Positions 1-7,206 of a DNA stretch of 10,000 nucleotides are shown here, piece after piece. The notes under the pieces were generated by a model. That model was not told the DNA's origin. It saw nothing but the letters and a program-made list of their open reading frames with translations, and ran no database searches. Both the position numbers and the translations under genes were made by a program. This stretch comes from Actinidia chinensis (Eukaryota; Streptophyta; Magnoliopsida; Ericales; Actinidiaceae), in assembly GCA_009663005.1 (NCBI GenBank), contig CM018908.1:16384148-16394147 (forward strand), read 5' to 3'. The stretch's first letter is position 1. Each line of letters opens with the position of its first letter.

Positions 1-11
1 CTAGATACTGC

Positions 12-35
12 ATTTGGGCCCATTTGTGCCCAAAT
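12..35. repeat. Short inverted repeat with TGGGCCCA core
   Basis: ATTTGGGC at 12-19 pairs perfectly with GCCCAAAT at 28-35 across an 8-base loop. The left arm overlaps the palindrome TGGGCCCA (15-22), which contains the TGGGCC site II type motif known from TCP-factor binding in plant promoters. No gene is visible beside it, so any regulatory role is speculative. Confidence 0.3.
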
Positions 36-277
36 AGAATATGTGTTTCATATGAGTAATCACATCATATCGACAATCAAGCGACTGTGGATGGGTCACC
101 CCCTATATTGAAGAACTAACGCAATAAAACCATACAAACCACAATCCATGCGTCCTAATTCGTTAGCCCAAAGACAGACATATACATTTATACATTCCCA
201 CAGTTATGCCGTTTGTGCGTATATGTAGCAATGCATGTTTTATCGCCAAGAACAAGTTCAAAACGGAAAGAACAGAC

Positions 278-501
278 CTGATAGATGCGAAAACAGAAAT
301 TAGCCATCGATACCAACAAGAGCGAGATCAACCCCCACGAAAATTCTTTCGAATCACAATGTGTCTCTTAAGTTCGTTCATGGTCTCCTTCCCCAAAAGA
401 CATGTGCCCTCGCAATCGCAATCAGGGCGAAAACGAACCCCTCTCCTCTCTTACCTTCTCTCACTATATATATACGTGTTTGTATAGGACACAATTAATA
501 C
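278..501 (-). other. Possible 5'-leader intron in copy C
   Basis: On the minus strand, GAAAGAG is followed by GTATTAATTG (donor GT at 501-500). An acceptor CTATCAG ends at 278, after a T-rich stretch containing AATTTCTGTTTT. The 224-bp interval is AT-rich with a TATATATATA run, as plant introns usually are. The acceptor side is conserved in copy B (CTGTCAG ending at 7598), but the donor there reads AGTATTAATTG and lacks a GT at the same place. This is a splice-site reading only; no transcript evidence is available and the gene is unknown. Confidence 0.25.
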
Positions 502-759
502 CTCTTTCTCATCTCTCTCTCTGTGGAAGAGTGAGGAGGTAGTCACGAGGCGTATCGTCCAATTCTGTGATTCGAAAACGGAAAAGACAATTCGTTGAAC
601 GTATCTTTCAGTTTCAGAGAAGATCTGCTGCGGATGAGAGAGAGAGCGGGTTTTTCCTTTGGCGTCTAGAGTCTAGACTAGTTGAGAGAGAAAAAAGAAA
701 AGACCGTTTGAGAGTTGGACCAGCTTTGACCCGAGGTCCACTTTTTTAAAAATGATTTT

Positions 760-1138
760 AGTATGACAGTGGGATTGCAAATGGATGGAATGGAATGGAA
801 TGGAACGGTTTCATTACAATCAATTTGATTAGGGCCACGTTTGGCTAAAGTGTTTCTGTTAAAAAAAAATACAATTTTGAAGTGGGTTTGGCTTATTTTA
901 GCAAAAAAAAGTTTTAAAGAGAAATATTTACCAAAAATCACATACTTTTTAGTTATTTTTTTAGTCCTAGTTTTTATTTTAATATAAAAATAAAAGTTCT
1001 TATTTTATGTAGCCCAACGGATCTTATTCTTACTTTCCAAACAATCAATAAAAATCCAGAATGTTGTTAATTTAGGCATTCGAGTGTTCAAATTTTACAT
1101 CGTTAAAATTAATGCCTAGCATTGCTATAGTGTACAAG
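760..1138 (+). repeat. Left arm of large imperfect inverted repeat
   Basis: The reverse complement of this stretch matches 1620-2010. Clear paired landmarks are TTTTGAAGTGGGTTTGGC (about 875-892) against the complement of GCTAAACCCACTTCAAAA, TTTTAGTTATTTTTTT (about 947-962) against the complement of AAAAAAATAACTAAAAAAA, ACTTTCCAAACAATCA (about 1032-1047), TTCGAGTGTTCAA (about 1079-1091) and TGCTATAGTGTACA (about 1122-1135). The match continues outward past GCCACGTTTGG (about 833-843) into the copy C upstream block. The arms therefore look like part of a head-to-head duplication rather than ending at a transposon terminus. Confidence 0.8.
786..805. repeat. (TGGAA)4 microsatellite
   Basis: Four perfect TGGAA units occupy 786-805, preceded by ATGGA. 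On the minus strand they form TTCCA repeats at the place where copies A and B have a single CTTCCAT or TTTCCATTCC. It is therefore a local expansion in copy C of a motif present once in the relatives. Confidence 0.85.
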
Positions 1139-1619
1139 GCACATTTAATTTTTGTTTCCTAATAATTAAAAAAAAAAGATATATGGGTCTATATATTCTA
1201 AAATCTCTCATTAACATATTATAAATTGATAACCATTTTGGGTAAACAAAACAAAACAAAAAAAACTTCTTTAATCTTTTTAGATAAGAATAAAACAAAA
1301 AAATCACTCAAAAAAAAACTCTCATGATTATTTAGCAAAAACATCCATCATCTATAGGATTTGATTAAAATTGACCCTGAATTAATTATTAGTAAAGAAA
1401 TTATTGATAATTTAATTCTTATTTCTCTCTTAATATTTCTACCATCTGATATACGCGAACGTGGCAGCTGGCCATTAAGCCCCAATTTCTTTAAACTCTT
1501 GATTTGTTTTAAAATGAAAAACAAAACTAATTTTAAATACTAAAAGTTAATTTTGAAAATAGATTAAAGTATTTAGAAAACAAAATACATTAAAACATCT
1601 CAAAAAAAAGTTAGGTTAA
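1139..1619. other. AT-rich spacer of the inverted repeat, no gene seen
   Basis: This is about 480 bp of very AT-rich DNA with many A and T homopolymer runs. Open frames are short and of low complexity in both directions. No similarity to the rest of the window and no terminal repeats were seen. It separates the two arms and would be the loop if the arms paired. Confidence 0.6.
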
Positions 1620-2010
1620 ACGGTTCCTGTACACTATAGCAGTAGCTGCAATTAATTTAACCATGTAAAAAAACTTGAACACTCGAAATGGCTAATAATA
1701 GCTTTTACTGATTGATTTGGAATGTAAGAGTCAGAGCTATTTGGGGATGCTGAAAATAGTGAGGCTTTTTTATGTTTTAAATTTATGGTGTTTATTAAAG
1801 TAATAAAAAGGTTGGGATAAAAACAAAAAAAATAACTAAAAAAAGGTAGAGATTTTGGTAAAATCTTTCTTAGCTTTTTTTGCTAACTAAGCTAAACCCA
1901 CTTCAAAATTGCATATTTTTACCAAAAAAACGTGGGCCAAACGCTGTCTAATAAAAATTGAGCGTACCAAAAACCTTCCATCCATTTGCAATTCCAACGT
2001 ACACAAACCA
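1620..2010 (-). repeat. Right arm of large imperfect inverted repeat
   Basis: This is the partner of 760-1138 in reverse orientation. The innermost match is TGTACACTATAGCA (about 1629-1642). Outward come TTGAACACTCGAA (about 1674-1686), AATAACTAAAAAAAGG (about 1831-1846), GCTAAACCCACTTCAAAATTG (about 1891-1911) and GGCCAAACG (about 1935-1943). The outermost part (about 1915-2010) is also shared with copy B at about 6020-6130, so it belongs to the MADS upstream region. The arms contain many small indels and are clearly diverged. Confidence 0.8.
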
Positions 2011-2034
2011 TTTTTAAACGGCCTTATTCACGAG

Positions 2035-2048
2035 CAGATCTCAAATGA
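2035..2048 (+). other. Deletion junction in copy A upstream region
   Basis: Copy A joins GAGCAGATCT directly to CAAATGAAA. In copy B the same two landmarks are about 303 bp apart: GAGCAGATCT ends at 7300 and TCTCAATGAAA starts at 7601. Both breakpoints in B carry TCT, and A keeps one TCT. This is the mark of a deletion with 3-bp microhomology. Copy C retains most of the missing block, so loss in A is simpler than gain in B. Confidence 0.6.
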
Positions 2049-2172
2049 AATGTGCCCAAAAAAAAAAAACTCAAAAAATTTTCCTCGGACCACCGAAATC
2101 TTGCAACAAATACCCGAAAATACGGGGACCTCTCTAAATTCAAATTAGTGCCTTAAACACCACACCCACAAC

Positions 2173-2212
2173 TTATAAAACCCGGGTTCTCTCTCTCTCC
2201 TCTCTCTCAAAC
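2173..2212 (+). promoter_or_regulatory. TATA box and CT-rich leader of MADS copy A
   Basis: TTATAAAA at 2173-2180 is followed by a pyrimidine-rich CT repeat (about 2188-2208), then AAACGCAACTCTCAAGCC and the ATG at 2227. The spacing of about 47 bases from TATA to ATG implies a short leader. The layout is conserved in copy B (TTTATAAG at 7716-7723, a CT run, then AAACGCAACTC), which supports a real core promoter. The GCC before the ATG and the G after it are a reasonable plant start context. Confidence 0.6.
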
Positions 2213-2226
2213 GCAACTCTCAAGCC

Positions 2227-2818
2227 ATGGAGACCAGTGAGAAGAAGAAAAAGAGAAAAAAGAAACCACCAGGGGACGGCAAAGGATGAAATCAAGAAGA
2301 TACAGAAAGGGGCCAATTTGCAAGTCACGTTTTCGAAGCCGCAAGGCAGGGCTGTTCAAGAAGGCCGGCGAGCTGAGCGTCCTGTGCGGCGTCGATGTGG
2401 CGGTAATCGCTCGTGTCACCTGCCGGAAACGTATTCGCCTTGGTTAAGCCCGTCGGCGGACGCTGTCGTTAACGGTTTCTCGGTAGGGATTCCGGTAAGG
2501 ACGGTGGGCACGGTGGGCAGTGGGAAGAGAAGGGAGAGAGAAAAAGCTGCTGGCGGGGGCGGGGGGGAGGGTTTCGTGGGACCGGCCTGTGGGGGAGTTA
2601 GGATTGGAGGGGAGCTGAGAGGTTGGACATGGCTGCATTGAAGAGCTTTCAGTGTTAAGGTGAGGAGGAGGCTGAGGAGATGGCGTGCGGATGGTGGCAG
2701 GGAGATGGAGAGTGATTTGCCGGAGACTTTCTTGGATTCCGTCGCAGCGGCACTGGCGGTTGCAATGGGGATGCCTTCTATGTGGTTTGAGCGGGAAAAT
2801 TATTGTGATTGGATGTAA
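2227..2818 (+). pseudogene. Type I (M-alpha, AGL62-like) MADS-box gene, copy A, frameshifted
   Basis: Type I M-alpha MADS proteins are nuclear DNA-binding factors; AGL62 relatives act in female gametophyte and endosperm development. They usually come from single-exon genes, as here. From ATG 2227 the first frame gives METSEKKKKRKK and stops after 20 codons. The family sequence continues in other frames: RGRQ near 2271, EIKKIQKGANLQVTFSK (2288-2338), RKAGLFKKAGELSVLCGV (from 2340, running on as DVAVI to 2408), SPAGNVFALVKP (2416-2451) and SADAVVNGFSVGIP (2453-2494). The C-terminal motif appears as WDRPVGELGLE (2577-2609), then MAALKSF and a stop-free stretch 2654-2815 ending in CDWM and TAA. 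At least five small indels break the frame, yet residues between them follow the family closely, so this is either a young pseudogene or a gene with base-calling indels. The family call is firm; functional status is not. Confidence 0.88.
2555..2571 (+). repeat. G-rich run inside MADS copy A
   Basis: Runs of 5, 7 and 3 G, separated by single C and A, lie in the linker between the MADS domain and the WW-like motif. Copy B has a shorter GCGGGGGAGAGGG at the matching place. Splitting the 7-G run gives four GGG tracts, so a G-quadruplex is possible. Such runs are also prone to length errors, which matters for reading the frame here. Confidence 0.5.
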
Positions 2819-2849
2819 TATATTGTATGTAGGTTTCAAACCTAGTTCT

Positions 2850-3172
2850 GTAAGATATATAAGATCTAAGGAAATACTGGCCTAATTTTTCTTTTAGGTG
2901 AGAGAGGCCGCCGTCCCCTAGCGGTCCCCCTTCTATTGCCATGCATTATCTGCGGCTTCCCCCCTATTCCATCGAAAATTTCTGGCCCCCCACTCGGCCC
3001 CCCCCCCCCCCCTCCCCCCCCCCCCCCCCCCTATACCCCCATGTACCACACACATTTTAAACGAGTAGACAAAACAATAATATACCAAGGCAGTCGAACA
3101 GTGAATTTGTGGTATGATGGAATTTGCTAGTGCTTTCATGGATTGGTTAGTTTCTTATTGCTTGTCCTGTAG
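2850..3172 (+). repeat. 3' flank of MADS copy A, shared patchily with copy B
   Basis: Downstream of the gene, short matches to copy B continue in order: (A/G)ATCTAAGGAAAT against GATTTAAGGAAAT (9541-9553), TTTCATGGATTGGTTA (3135-3150) against TTTCATGGATTTGTTA (9725-9740), and GACTACCAT (3180-3188) against GACTACCAT (9768-9776). These show that the duplicated unit extended at least about 360 bp past the stop codon. The middle part differs greatly because A carries a C-rich insertion or expansion. Confidence 0.6.
2998..3031 (+). repeat. Poly-C tract (C15-T-C18)
   Basis: Fifteen C, one T and eighteen C stand in a row, within a wider C-rich zone (about 2910-3045) that also has runs of 5-6 C. Copy B has nothing like it at the matching place; its flank goes from GGAAAATTTGGATTGG to TATATATG directly. 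The complementary strand would be a strong G-quadruplex former. Exact length should be treated as uncertain because homopolymers are poorly read by most platforms. Confidence 0.9.
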
Positions 3173-3189
3173 GTTTTTTGACTACCATT

Positions 3190-3672
3190 GTTGCAAGAAA
3201 GAATGACGAATGTTTTAGTTTGAGAAGGGCTACCAAATTTGTGACTTATTGGGGGAAAAGGCATGTGGGTCTCCCTTTAAACACGTTATCTTTATTGGGT
3301 ATAGTATATTTATATTTCTTTTAAAAAATTCTACTGTTTGGTTCCTGAAAAAATGACAAGAAACTGCATCCAGATTTCTAAGGAGTGGCATTTCCAAATT
3401 ACATAGCTTAATTCTACTAGCTATTTTGGGATGTTTTGCGTGAATAACATTTGTTGGAATTTTAATACAAGCCCAAACTTGCTGTGGATGGCTGTATTTG
3501 GAAGAAAGAAAAGAAAAATTTATTGTCCCATAATTGGCCTCAAATAAGTTTTCAGAATTTAAAATAAATGTTTCGAATTTACTTAAGCGTAGTGAATCTG
3601 AATCATTCATTTTAAATTTTGAGATTTCTAATTTTTGAAACCGTAATAGTCCTGTAACCAACCTTATAAAGC
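3190..3672. other. Intergenic AT-rich DNA, no gene supported
   Basis: No repeat partner or recognisable domain was seen. The minus strand is open for 143 codons (3661 to 3230), the longest uninterrupted frame in the window. It has no recognisable domain or family motif, lies in AT-rich DNA where A/T-rich codons make long frames likely, and has no convincing promoter. It is not called as a gene. Confidence 0.5.
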
Positions 3673-4323
3673 ATCAAAATAAAAACAAAATTTAGAAGTT
3701 GTGATAAGACCACTTAAGTTCTTGACAAACACTCTCAAATTTAGAATATAAAGTTTTGTCCTTTTGAAGTTGAAGGAATACTATGTGTTTATAATAAAAC
3801 TGACTAGCTAGTTAAAAGAGAAATGTGATCTATGATTTATTATATTCTGAAAATTTTGTTAGAATATTTGTCACAATTCTATTCTCTAAACCTTATTAGT
3901 CAAAAATAAATTTAAAAAAGTTGAGAAAAACTAGTTTTAAGAAGCTCGATTATTATGATTTTAAACTTTGATTTTGAATAATAATTTTAACATTCAGTCC
4001 AGTGTGGGTATATATATATTTTTTTAATCTTTTTTAGTTTTAGTTTTTTATCTCAGTTAAACTTTTTTCACCGTTTGATCAAAAATTTTATACTGGTTCA
4101 GTTCTCTTAATGAAAAACTTCCGAAGAAATTTTCACTAAAAAAAAATTATCTCATATAATCATTAATACATAATATATATATATAAAGATATAAATTATA
4201 TTAATATATAATATATATATTATTAATGGTTTTTTTTTTTGAATTTTAAGTTACCAACAATTATAGAACGGAGTACAATTTTTAGAGTTTTTTTAAATAA
4301 CACATTAAATAAAAACAATTTTA
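3673..4323 (+). repeat. Direct repeat R1 (AT-rich, about 650 bp)
   Basis: This block starts at ATCAAAATAAAAACAAAA and matches R2 (5247-5833) in the same orientation over its whole length. Shared landmarks in order are CTTGACAAACACTC, AAACTGACTAGCTA, AAAAGAGAAATGTGATCTATGA, TTTGTCACAATTCTATTCTC, GAAGCTCGAT, TTTAACATTCAGTCCAGT, TCAGTTCTCTTAATGAAAAA and a final ACCAACAAT. R1 is longer mainly through an expanded TA microsatellite. It has no coding potential, no terminal inverted repeats and no primer-binding-like sequence after its end. The element type is unknown. Confidence 0.85.
4164..4226. repeat. TA-rich microsatellite in R1
   Basis: A run of TATATATA blocks and variants (ATAATATATATATATA, ATTAATATATAATATATATATTATTA) lies in R1. 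R2 has only a brief ATATAATATACATGTATAATGG at the same place, so the repeat expanded in R1 or shrank in R2. Confidence 0.75.
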
Positions 4324-4508
4324 CAAACGGAAAATAGGAAATTGAATGAAAGTTACCAAACTCTATTATTACTAGCTAGGAATATAAGTGACATGAGAAT
4401 TATATCTAATGAAATGGAATTATTAACGTTAGGGTAAATATAAAAAGGTTCCTATAGTTTTTCTCGACTTTAATATAACTTTAAACTTCAAGGGATGCTG
4501 TCTAGTTC

Positions 4509-4575
4509 TGCCTAGGCAGCGCCTAAACTAATCGAGGCGGGATACTCCCACCTATCGCCTAGGCGCTGCCCCGCT
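4509..4575 (-). repeat. GC-rich inverted repeat with CCTAGG cores
   Basis: GGCAGCGCCTA (4515-4525) pairs perfectly with TAGGCGCTGCC (4560-4570) across a 34-base loop. Both arms contain the palindrome CCTAGG, and the loop has GAGGCGGGA. Flanking GTTCT (about 4505-4509) and AGAAC (about 4581-4585) extend the symmetry. The GC content stands out sharply against the AT-rich surroundings. Runs of CGCCTAGGCG are a familiar dispersed motif in plant repeat DNA, but I cannot name the family. The strand given is a guess. Confidence 0.6.
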
Positions 4576-4663
4576 TTTTAGAACAGTGGCTACTACTAAT
4601 AATTGTTTTTCCAATCTAAGAGAACTAAAAGAAAACATGCTGGAGTGGTAAGACTTGAGAAAG

Positions 4664-4716
4664 CACAGATACAGCCAAACCTAATATGAACACGGATACG
4701 GCCAACCTAATATGAA
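4664..4716 (+). repeat. Two-copy tandem repeat, 26-27 bp unit
   Basis: Unit one (4664-4690) runs from CACAGATACAGCC to CCTAATATGAA, and unit two (4691-4716) from CACGGATACGGCC to CCTAATATGAA. They differ at two A/G positions and by one base. It is a simple local duplication. Confidence 0.85.
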
Positions 4717-5246
4717 ATGTGGGAAGAGGCATAACAGATTTGTGTTGAATAATCTCTGATAGGATGACTTAATTACCTGCAACTAATATGAATTCGAGAA
4801 GAAGAAGGTATAAAGATTTTGTGTTTGTGTGAGTACAAAAAGTTCAATATCTACCATATTTAGTTGAATAATTGATAAAACATAAATAAGCTTTGATAGT
4901 ATGTAACGTGGGATTAGTCGAAGGATACGGTCTCGAGTGTTGTAATTGAATTCTAACTAGCTTGGCTTTCATGACATTTCAGGATGATTATCGAAGTGTA
5001 TAGATGAATGATGAGTTTGATGTGATTATAAAAAATAACAAAGATGAACAATGAATTTGGATTGCGTGGATTTTTAGATACTGATCTTTATTATTCTTAT
5101 TGAAAAATAAGAGAAGAGTCAGATAAGGTTTTTCAAGAACGACCTATTCACTGGGATTTCTAGTCACAGCAAAACCAGTAAAATAAATATGTGGATTGTA
5201 TTTGAGAAAACTATGTTAAATTTTATTATTTTAAAGTTGTTACAGT

Positions 5247-5833
5247 ATCAAAATAAAAACAAAAGTTAAGAAGTTGGGTGATAAGAACCGCCCTTAAGTT
5301 TGACAAACACTCCAAAATTAGAATATAGAGTTTTGCCTTTGAAGTTTGAAGGAGTAAGTACTCTATGTGTTTATCATAAAACTGACTAGCTATTAAAAGA
5401 GAAATGTGATCTATGAGTATTATCTCTGAAATTTTGTTAGAATTATTTGTCACAATTCTATTCTCTAAATATAATTAACAAAAATAACTTAAAAAGTTGA
5501 GTAAAACTGTTTTACGAAGCTCGATATTATGATTTTAAATTTGATTTTGATATAATTCAGATTTTAACATTCAGTCCAGTTTGGGTTATAATCTTTTTTT
5601 GATCTTTTAGTTTTTTAGTTGTTTTTTATCTTTAGGAACGCTTTTTTAACAGTTTGATCAAAATTTTATACTTTTTCAGTTCTCTTAATGAAAAAAGTTT
5701 GGAAAAAATTTCACTAAAAAAAATTATCTCATAAAAATCCATTAATATAATATACATGTATAATGGTGAATTTTTAAGTGACCAACAATAGACGGAAAGA
5801 CATATTTAGAGATTTAAATACATAAAACAATTT
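5247..5833 (+). repeat. Direct repeat R2 (AT-rich, about 590 bp)
   Basis: This is the partner of R1 in the same orientation, beginning ATCAAAATAAAAACAAAAG and ending near ACATAAAACAATTT. The differences are many small indels and substitutions plus the shortened TA tract. R1 lies downstream of MADS copy A and R2 upstream of MADS copy B. The pair could therefore mark the edges of a local duplication, or be two insertions of one element. No open frame of note exists in either strand. Confidence 0.85.
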
Positions 5834-6020
5834 GATTTTAGAAATCGTGGAATTTTACTTGTGTAATGAGATGCATTTTTAAACTCCTATTAATCATAAC
5901 TCACAATGAAGGTGGGTAAGAAGGGAAGGAAGGGGCCGTTCTATATCATCACTCGGAATATAACACAGAACCCATAATCTTACTACCAGCCTATATGTAG
6001 ATTACCTTGAATTTTTTTTT
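5834..6020. other. Gap between R2 and the copy B upstream region
   Basis: No gene, repeat partner or motif was recognised here. A purine-rich patch (GGTGGGTAAGAAGGGAAGGAAGGGG, about 5911-5935, read as blocks) is the only compositional feature. Confidence 0.4.
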
Positions 6021-6187
6021 TTTAAAAACTTTGGGCAAAAACTGCCTAAGAATATTGAGTGTATCAAAACTTTCCATTCCAGTTGGCATCCCAACTGTCA
6101 GACCATATCACCAAAATCATTTAAAAGAGTGAACCTCTGGTCTTTTTCAAAGCTTTCAGTTAACTCTCTAACCGGCCACATTCCTTC
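6020..6187 (+). repeat. Copy B upstream region, part 1
   Basis: This matches copy A at about 1920-2020: GGGCAAAAACTGCCTAAGAATATTGAG against GGGCCAAACGCTGTCTAATAAAAATTGAG, compared in blocks, followed by CTTTCCATTCC against CCTTCCATCC. It also matches copy C on the minus strand, as AATCATTT(TT)AAAA, GTGGACCTC against GTGAACCTC, and CAAAGCT. The match to C stops at the hAT element and resumes at 7207, showing that the element split a once continuous upstream region. Confidence 0.75.
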
Positions 6188-7206
6188 TAGAGGTGTCAAA
6201 CGTGCCCACCGGGTCGGCCGTGCCACTTTTCTTTCGTGACAGAGTTTGTTCGTGCCGTGACCCGTGCTGGCCCATTTAGTTAATCGTGCCTGTGTCTGCC
6301 TTTTTTAAGCGGCTCTTGCCGTGTCTTTTTAATCGTGGTCAGTGTGCCATTTTCTTTATTCATGTAGTGCCGGCCGCCGCCTTACTTAATCGTGTGTGCT
6401 GTGTGCCGGCCGCTAAACTTAGCCGTGTGATCGTGTCGTGCCGTGCCGTGTCCGTTCTACTTATCGTGTCGTGCCATGCCGGCCGTTTAATGAATGTGTC
6501 ATGCCGTATCGGACGTTTAACGGAGTCTTGTGACTCGTGCCGTGTCAATGCTGTCGACTATGTGTGTGTCGTGCTCGTATTTTAATTATGTCGTGTCCGT
6601 TTTTTATTATTAAAAAACACAATTACAGTAGTTTGTGGCTCAAAGACAACACCATAAGAAGGCCCAAATTTATAAATATTTGACACCAAAAAATTACCTT
6701 TTTCATGGAAATCATAATAATTTGGGAATGTAGGCTTAGAGGCTAAGGTTTATGGGTGAGTAGCCGTTGCTCAAAAAGTTAATTTATAATAAATTTTATT
6801 TTAAATTTATTTAACAATTAACATTTCTTGCCACTCTGTGTGTGCCCGTACCCGTGTTTGTCGTGCCCTTGACACATTCGTGCCATGCCCATGCCGTGCT
6901 GACTAAGTCTATCGTCAGTGACGTGTCGGTGCAGTGCCAAACCCAAGTCAACTATCGTGTCGTCCCATTGCGTCTTTTGTGCCAGATTGTGGATCGTGGG
7001 TGCCATGCCGTGCCGTGTTAAGCAATATCGTGCCGTGCCCGTGCCGTACTCACCATTCCGTGCCCCGTGCCCGTACCCGTGCCCGCTCAAAACGTGCCAT
7101 GCCACGCAGTGCCAAACTTATTACGTGTGTGAAACCGTGCCCGTGCCGAGTTTTTTAGTGCCATGCACGTGCCGTGCTGTGCCGGGAAAGCCCACTTGAC
7201 ACTCTA
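6188..7206. mobile_element. Non-autonomous hAT-type DNA transposon
   Basis: The 1,019-bp element starts TAGAGGTGTCAA (6188-6199) and ends TTGACACTCTA (7196-7206), which are imperfect inverted copies of each other. Flanking ATTCCTTC (6180-6187) and ATTCTTCT (7207-7214) look like an 8-bp target duplication with one base lost or gained. Removing the element plus one flank restores continuous similarity to copy C, confirming the borders. Both subterminal regions are packed with GTGCC motifs (about 30 on the plus strand, mostly as CGTGCC), around an AT-rich core of about 250 bp. Termini of the TAG(A/G)GGTGTCAA type, an 8-bp target duplication and dense short subterminal repeats are typical of plant hAT elements. 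No transposase fragment is visible, so it would need a transposase supplied elsewhere. Confidence 0.85.

Larger units (their letters stand above)
275..830 (-). repeat. Copy C: inverted copy of the MADS upstream region
   Basis: Read on the minus strand, this stretch matches the region upstream of MADS copy B. The B counterpart is split by a transposon (about 6050-6187 and 7207-7600). Shared landmarks in the same order are TTCCATTCC, a CATTT(TT)AAAA stretch, a CT-rich run, GCAGATCTTC, GAAAGATACGTTCAAC, CGCCTCGTGA, GTATTAATTGTGTC, CATGAACGAA, AATTTCTGTTTT and a final (T)CAGG. Similarity stops near position 275; to the left no MADS sequence is found, so this arm carries the upstream block only. 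Open frames are not conserved between C and B, which argues for an untranslated or promoter region rather than coding sequence. CT-rich tracts followed by a possible intron (see the separate entry) resemble a plant 5' leader. The gene it belonged to is not recognised. Confidence 0.75.
4324..5246. other. Sequence between R1 and R2, no gene supported
   Basis: About 920 bp without a convincing coding frame. It holds a GC-rich inverted repeat (4509-4575) and a two-copy tandem duplication (4664-4716), listed separately. No tRNA-complementary primer site or polypurine tract was recognised, so it does not read as the interior of a retrotransposon bounded by R1 and R2. Confidence 0.5.

Noticed and set aside
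833..1945. Mutator-like or Harbinger-like element with long terminal inverted repeats
   Set aside because: The GCCACGTTTGG-type ends look transposon-like, but the inverted similarity continues outward past them into the upstream regions and no clean target duplication was found. An inverted duplication fits better.
2237..2641. 134-codon plus-strand frame over MADS copy A as a real protein
   Set aside because: It contains correct MADS fragments only at 2288-2338 and 2450-2494; the piece between is out of frame with the family. Its start lies inside the lysine-rich leader rather than at the conserved ATG.
2444..2839. 131-codon minus-strand frame opposite MADS copy A
   Set aside because: It is the antisense shadow of the MADS C-terminal region, rich in proline and serine because of GC-rich sense codons. 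No family resemblance.
3230..3661. 143-codon open frame on the minus strand
   Set aside because: It is the longest frame in the window but has no recognisable domain, lies in AT-rich DNA, and has no promoter or conserved partner. Treated as chance.
4664..4716. Possible CRISPR-like or satellite array
   Set aside because: Only two adjoining units without spacers; a simple tandem duplication.
3673..5833. R1 and R2 as the two LTRs of a small retrotransposon
   Set aside because: No TG...CA ends, no primer-binding site after R1, no polypurine tract before R2, and no target duplication.
6286..6585. Cysteine- and valine-rich frames across the hAT element (also 6818-7199)
   Set aside because: They come from translating the GTGCC repeats in different frames; no transposase motif is present.
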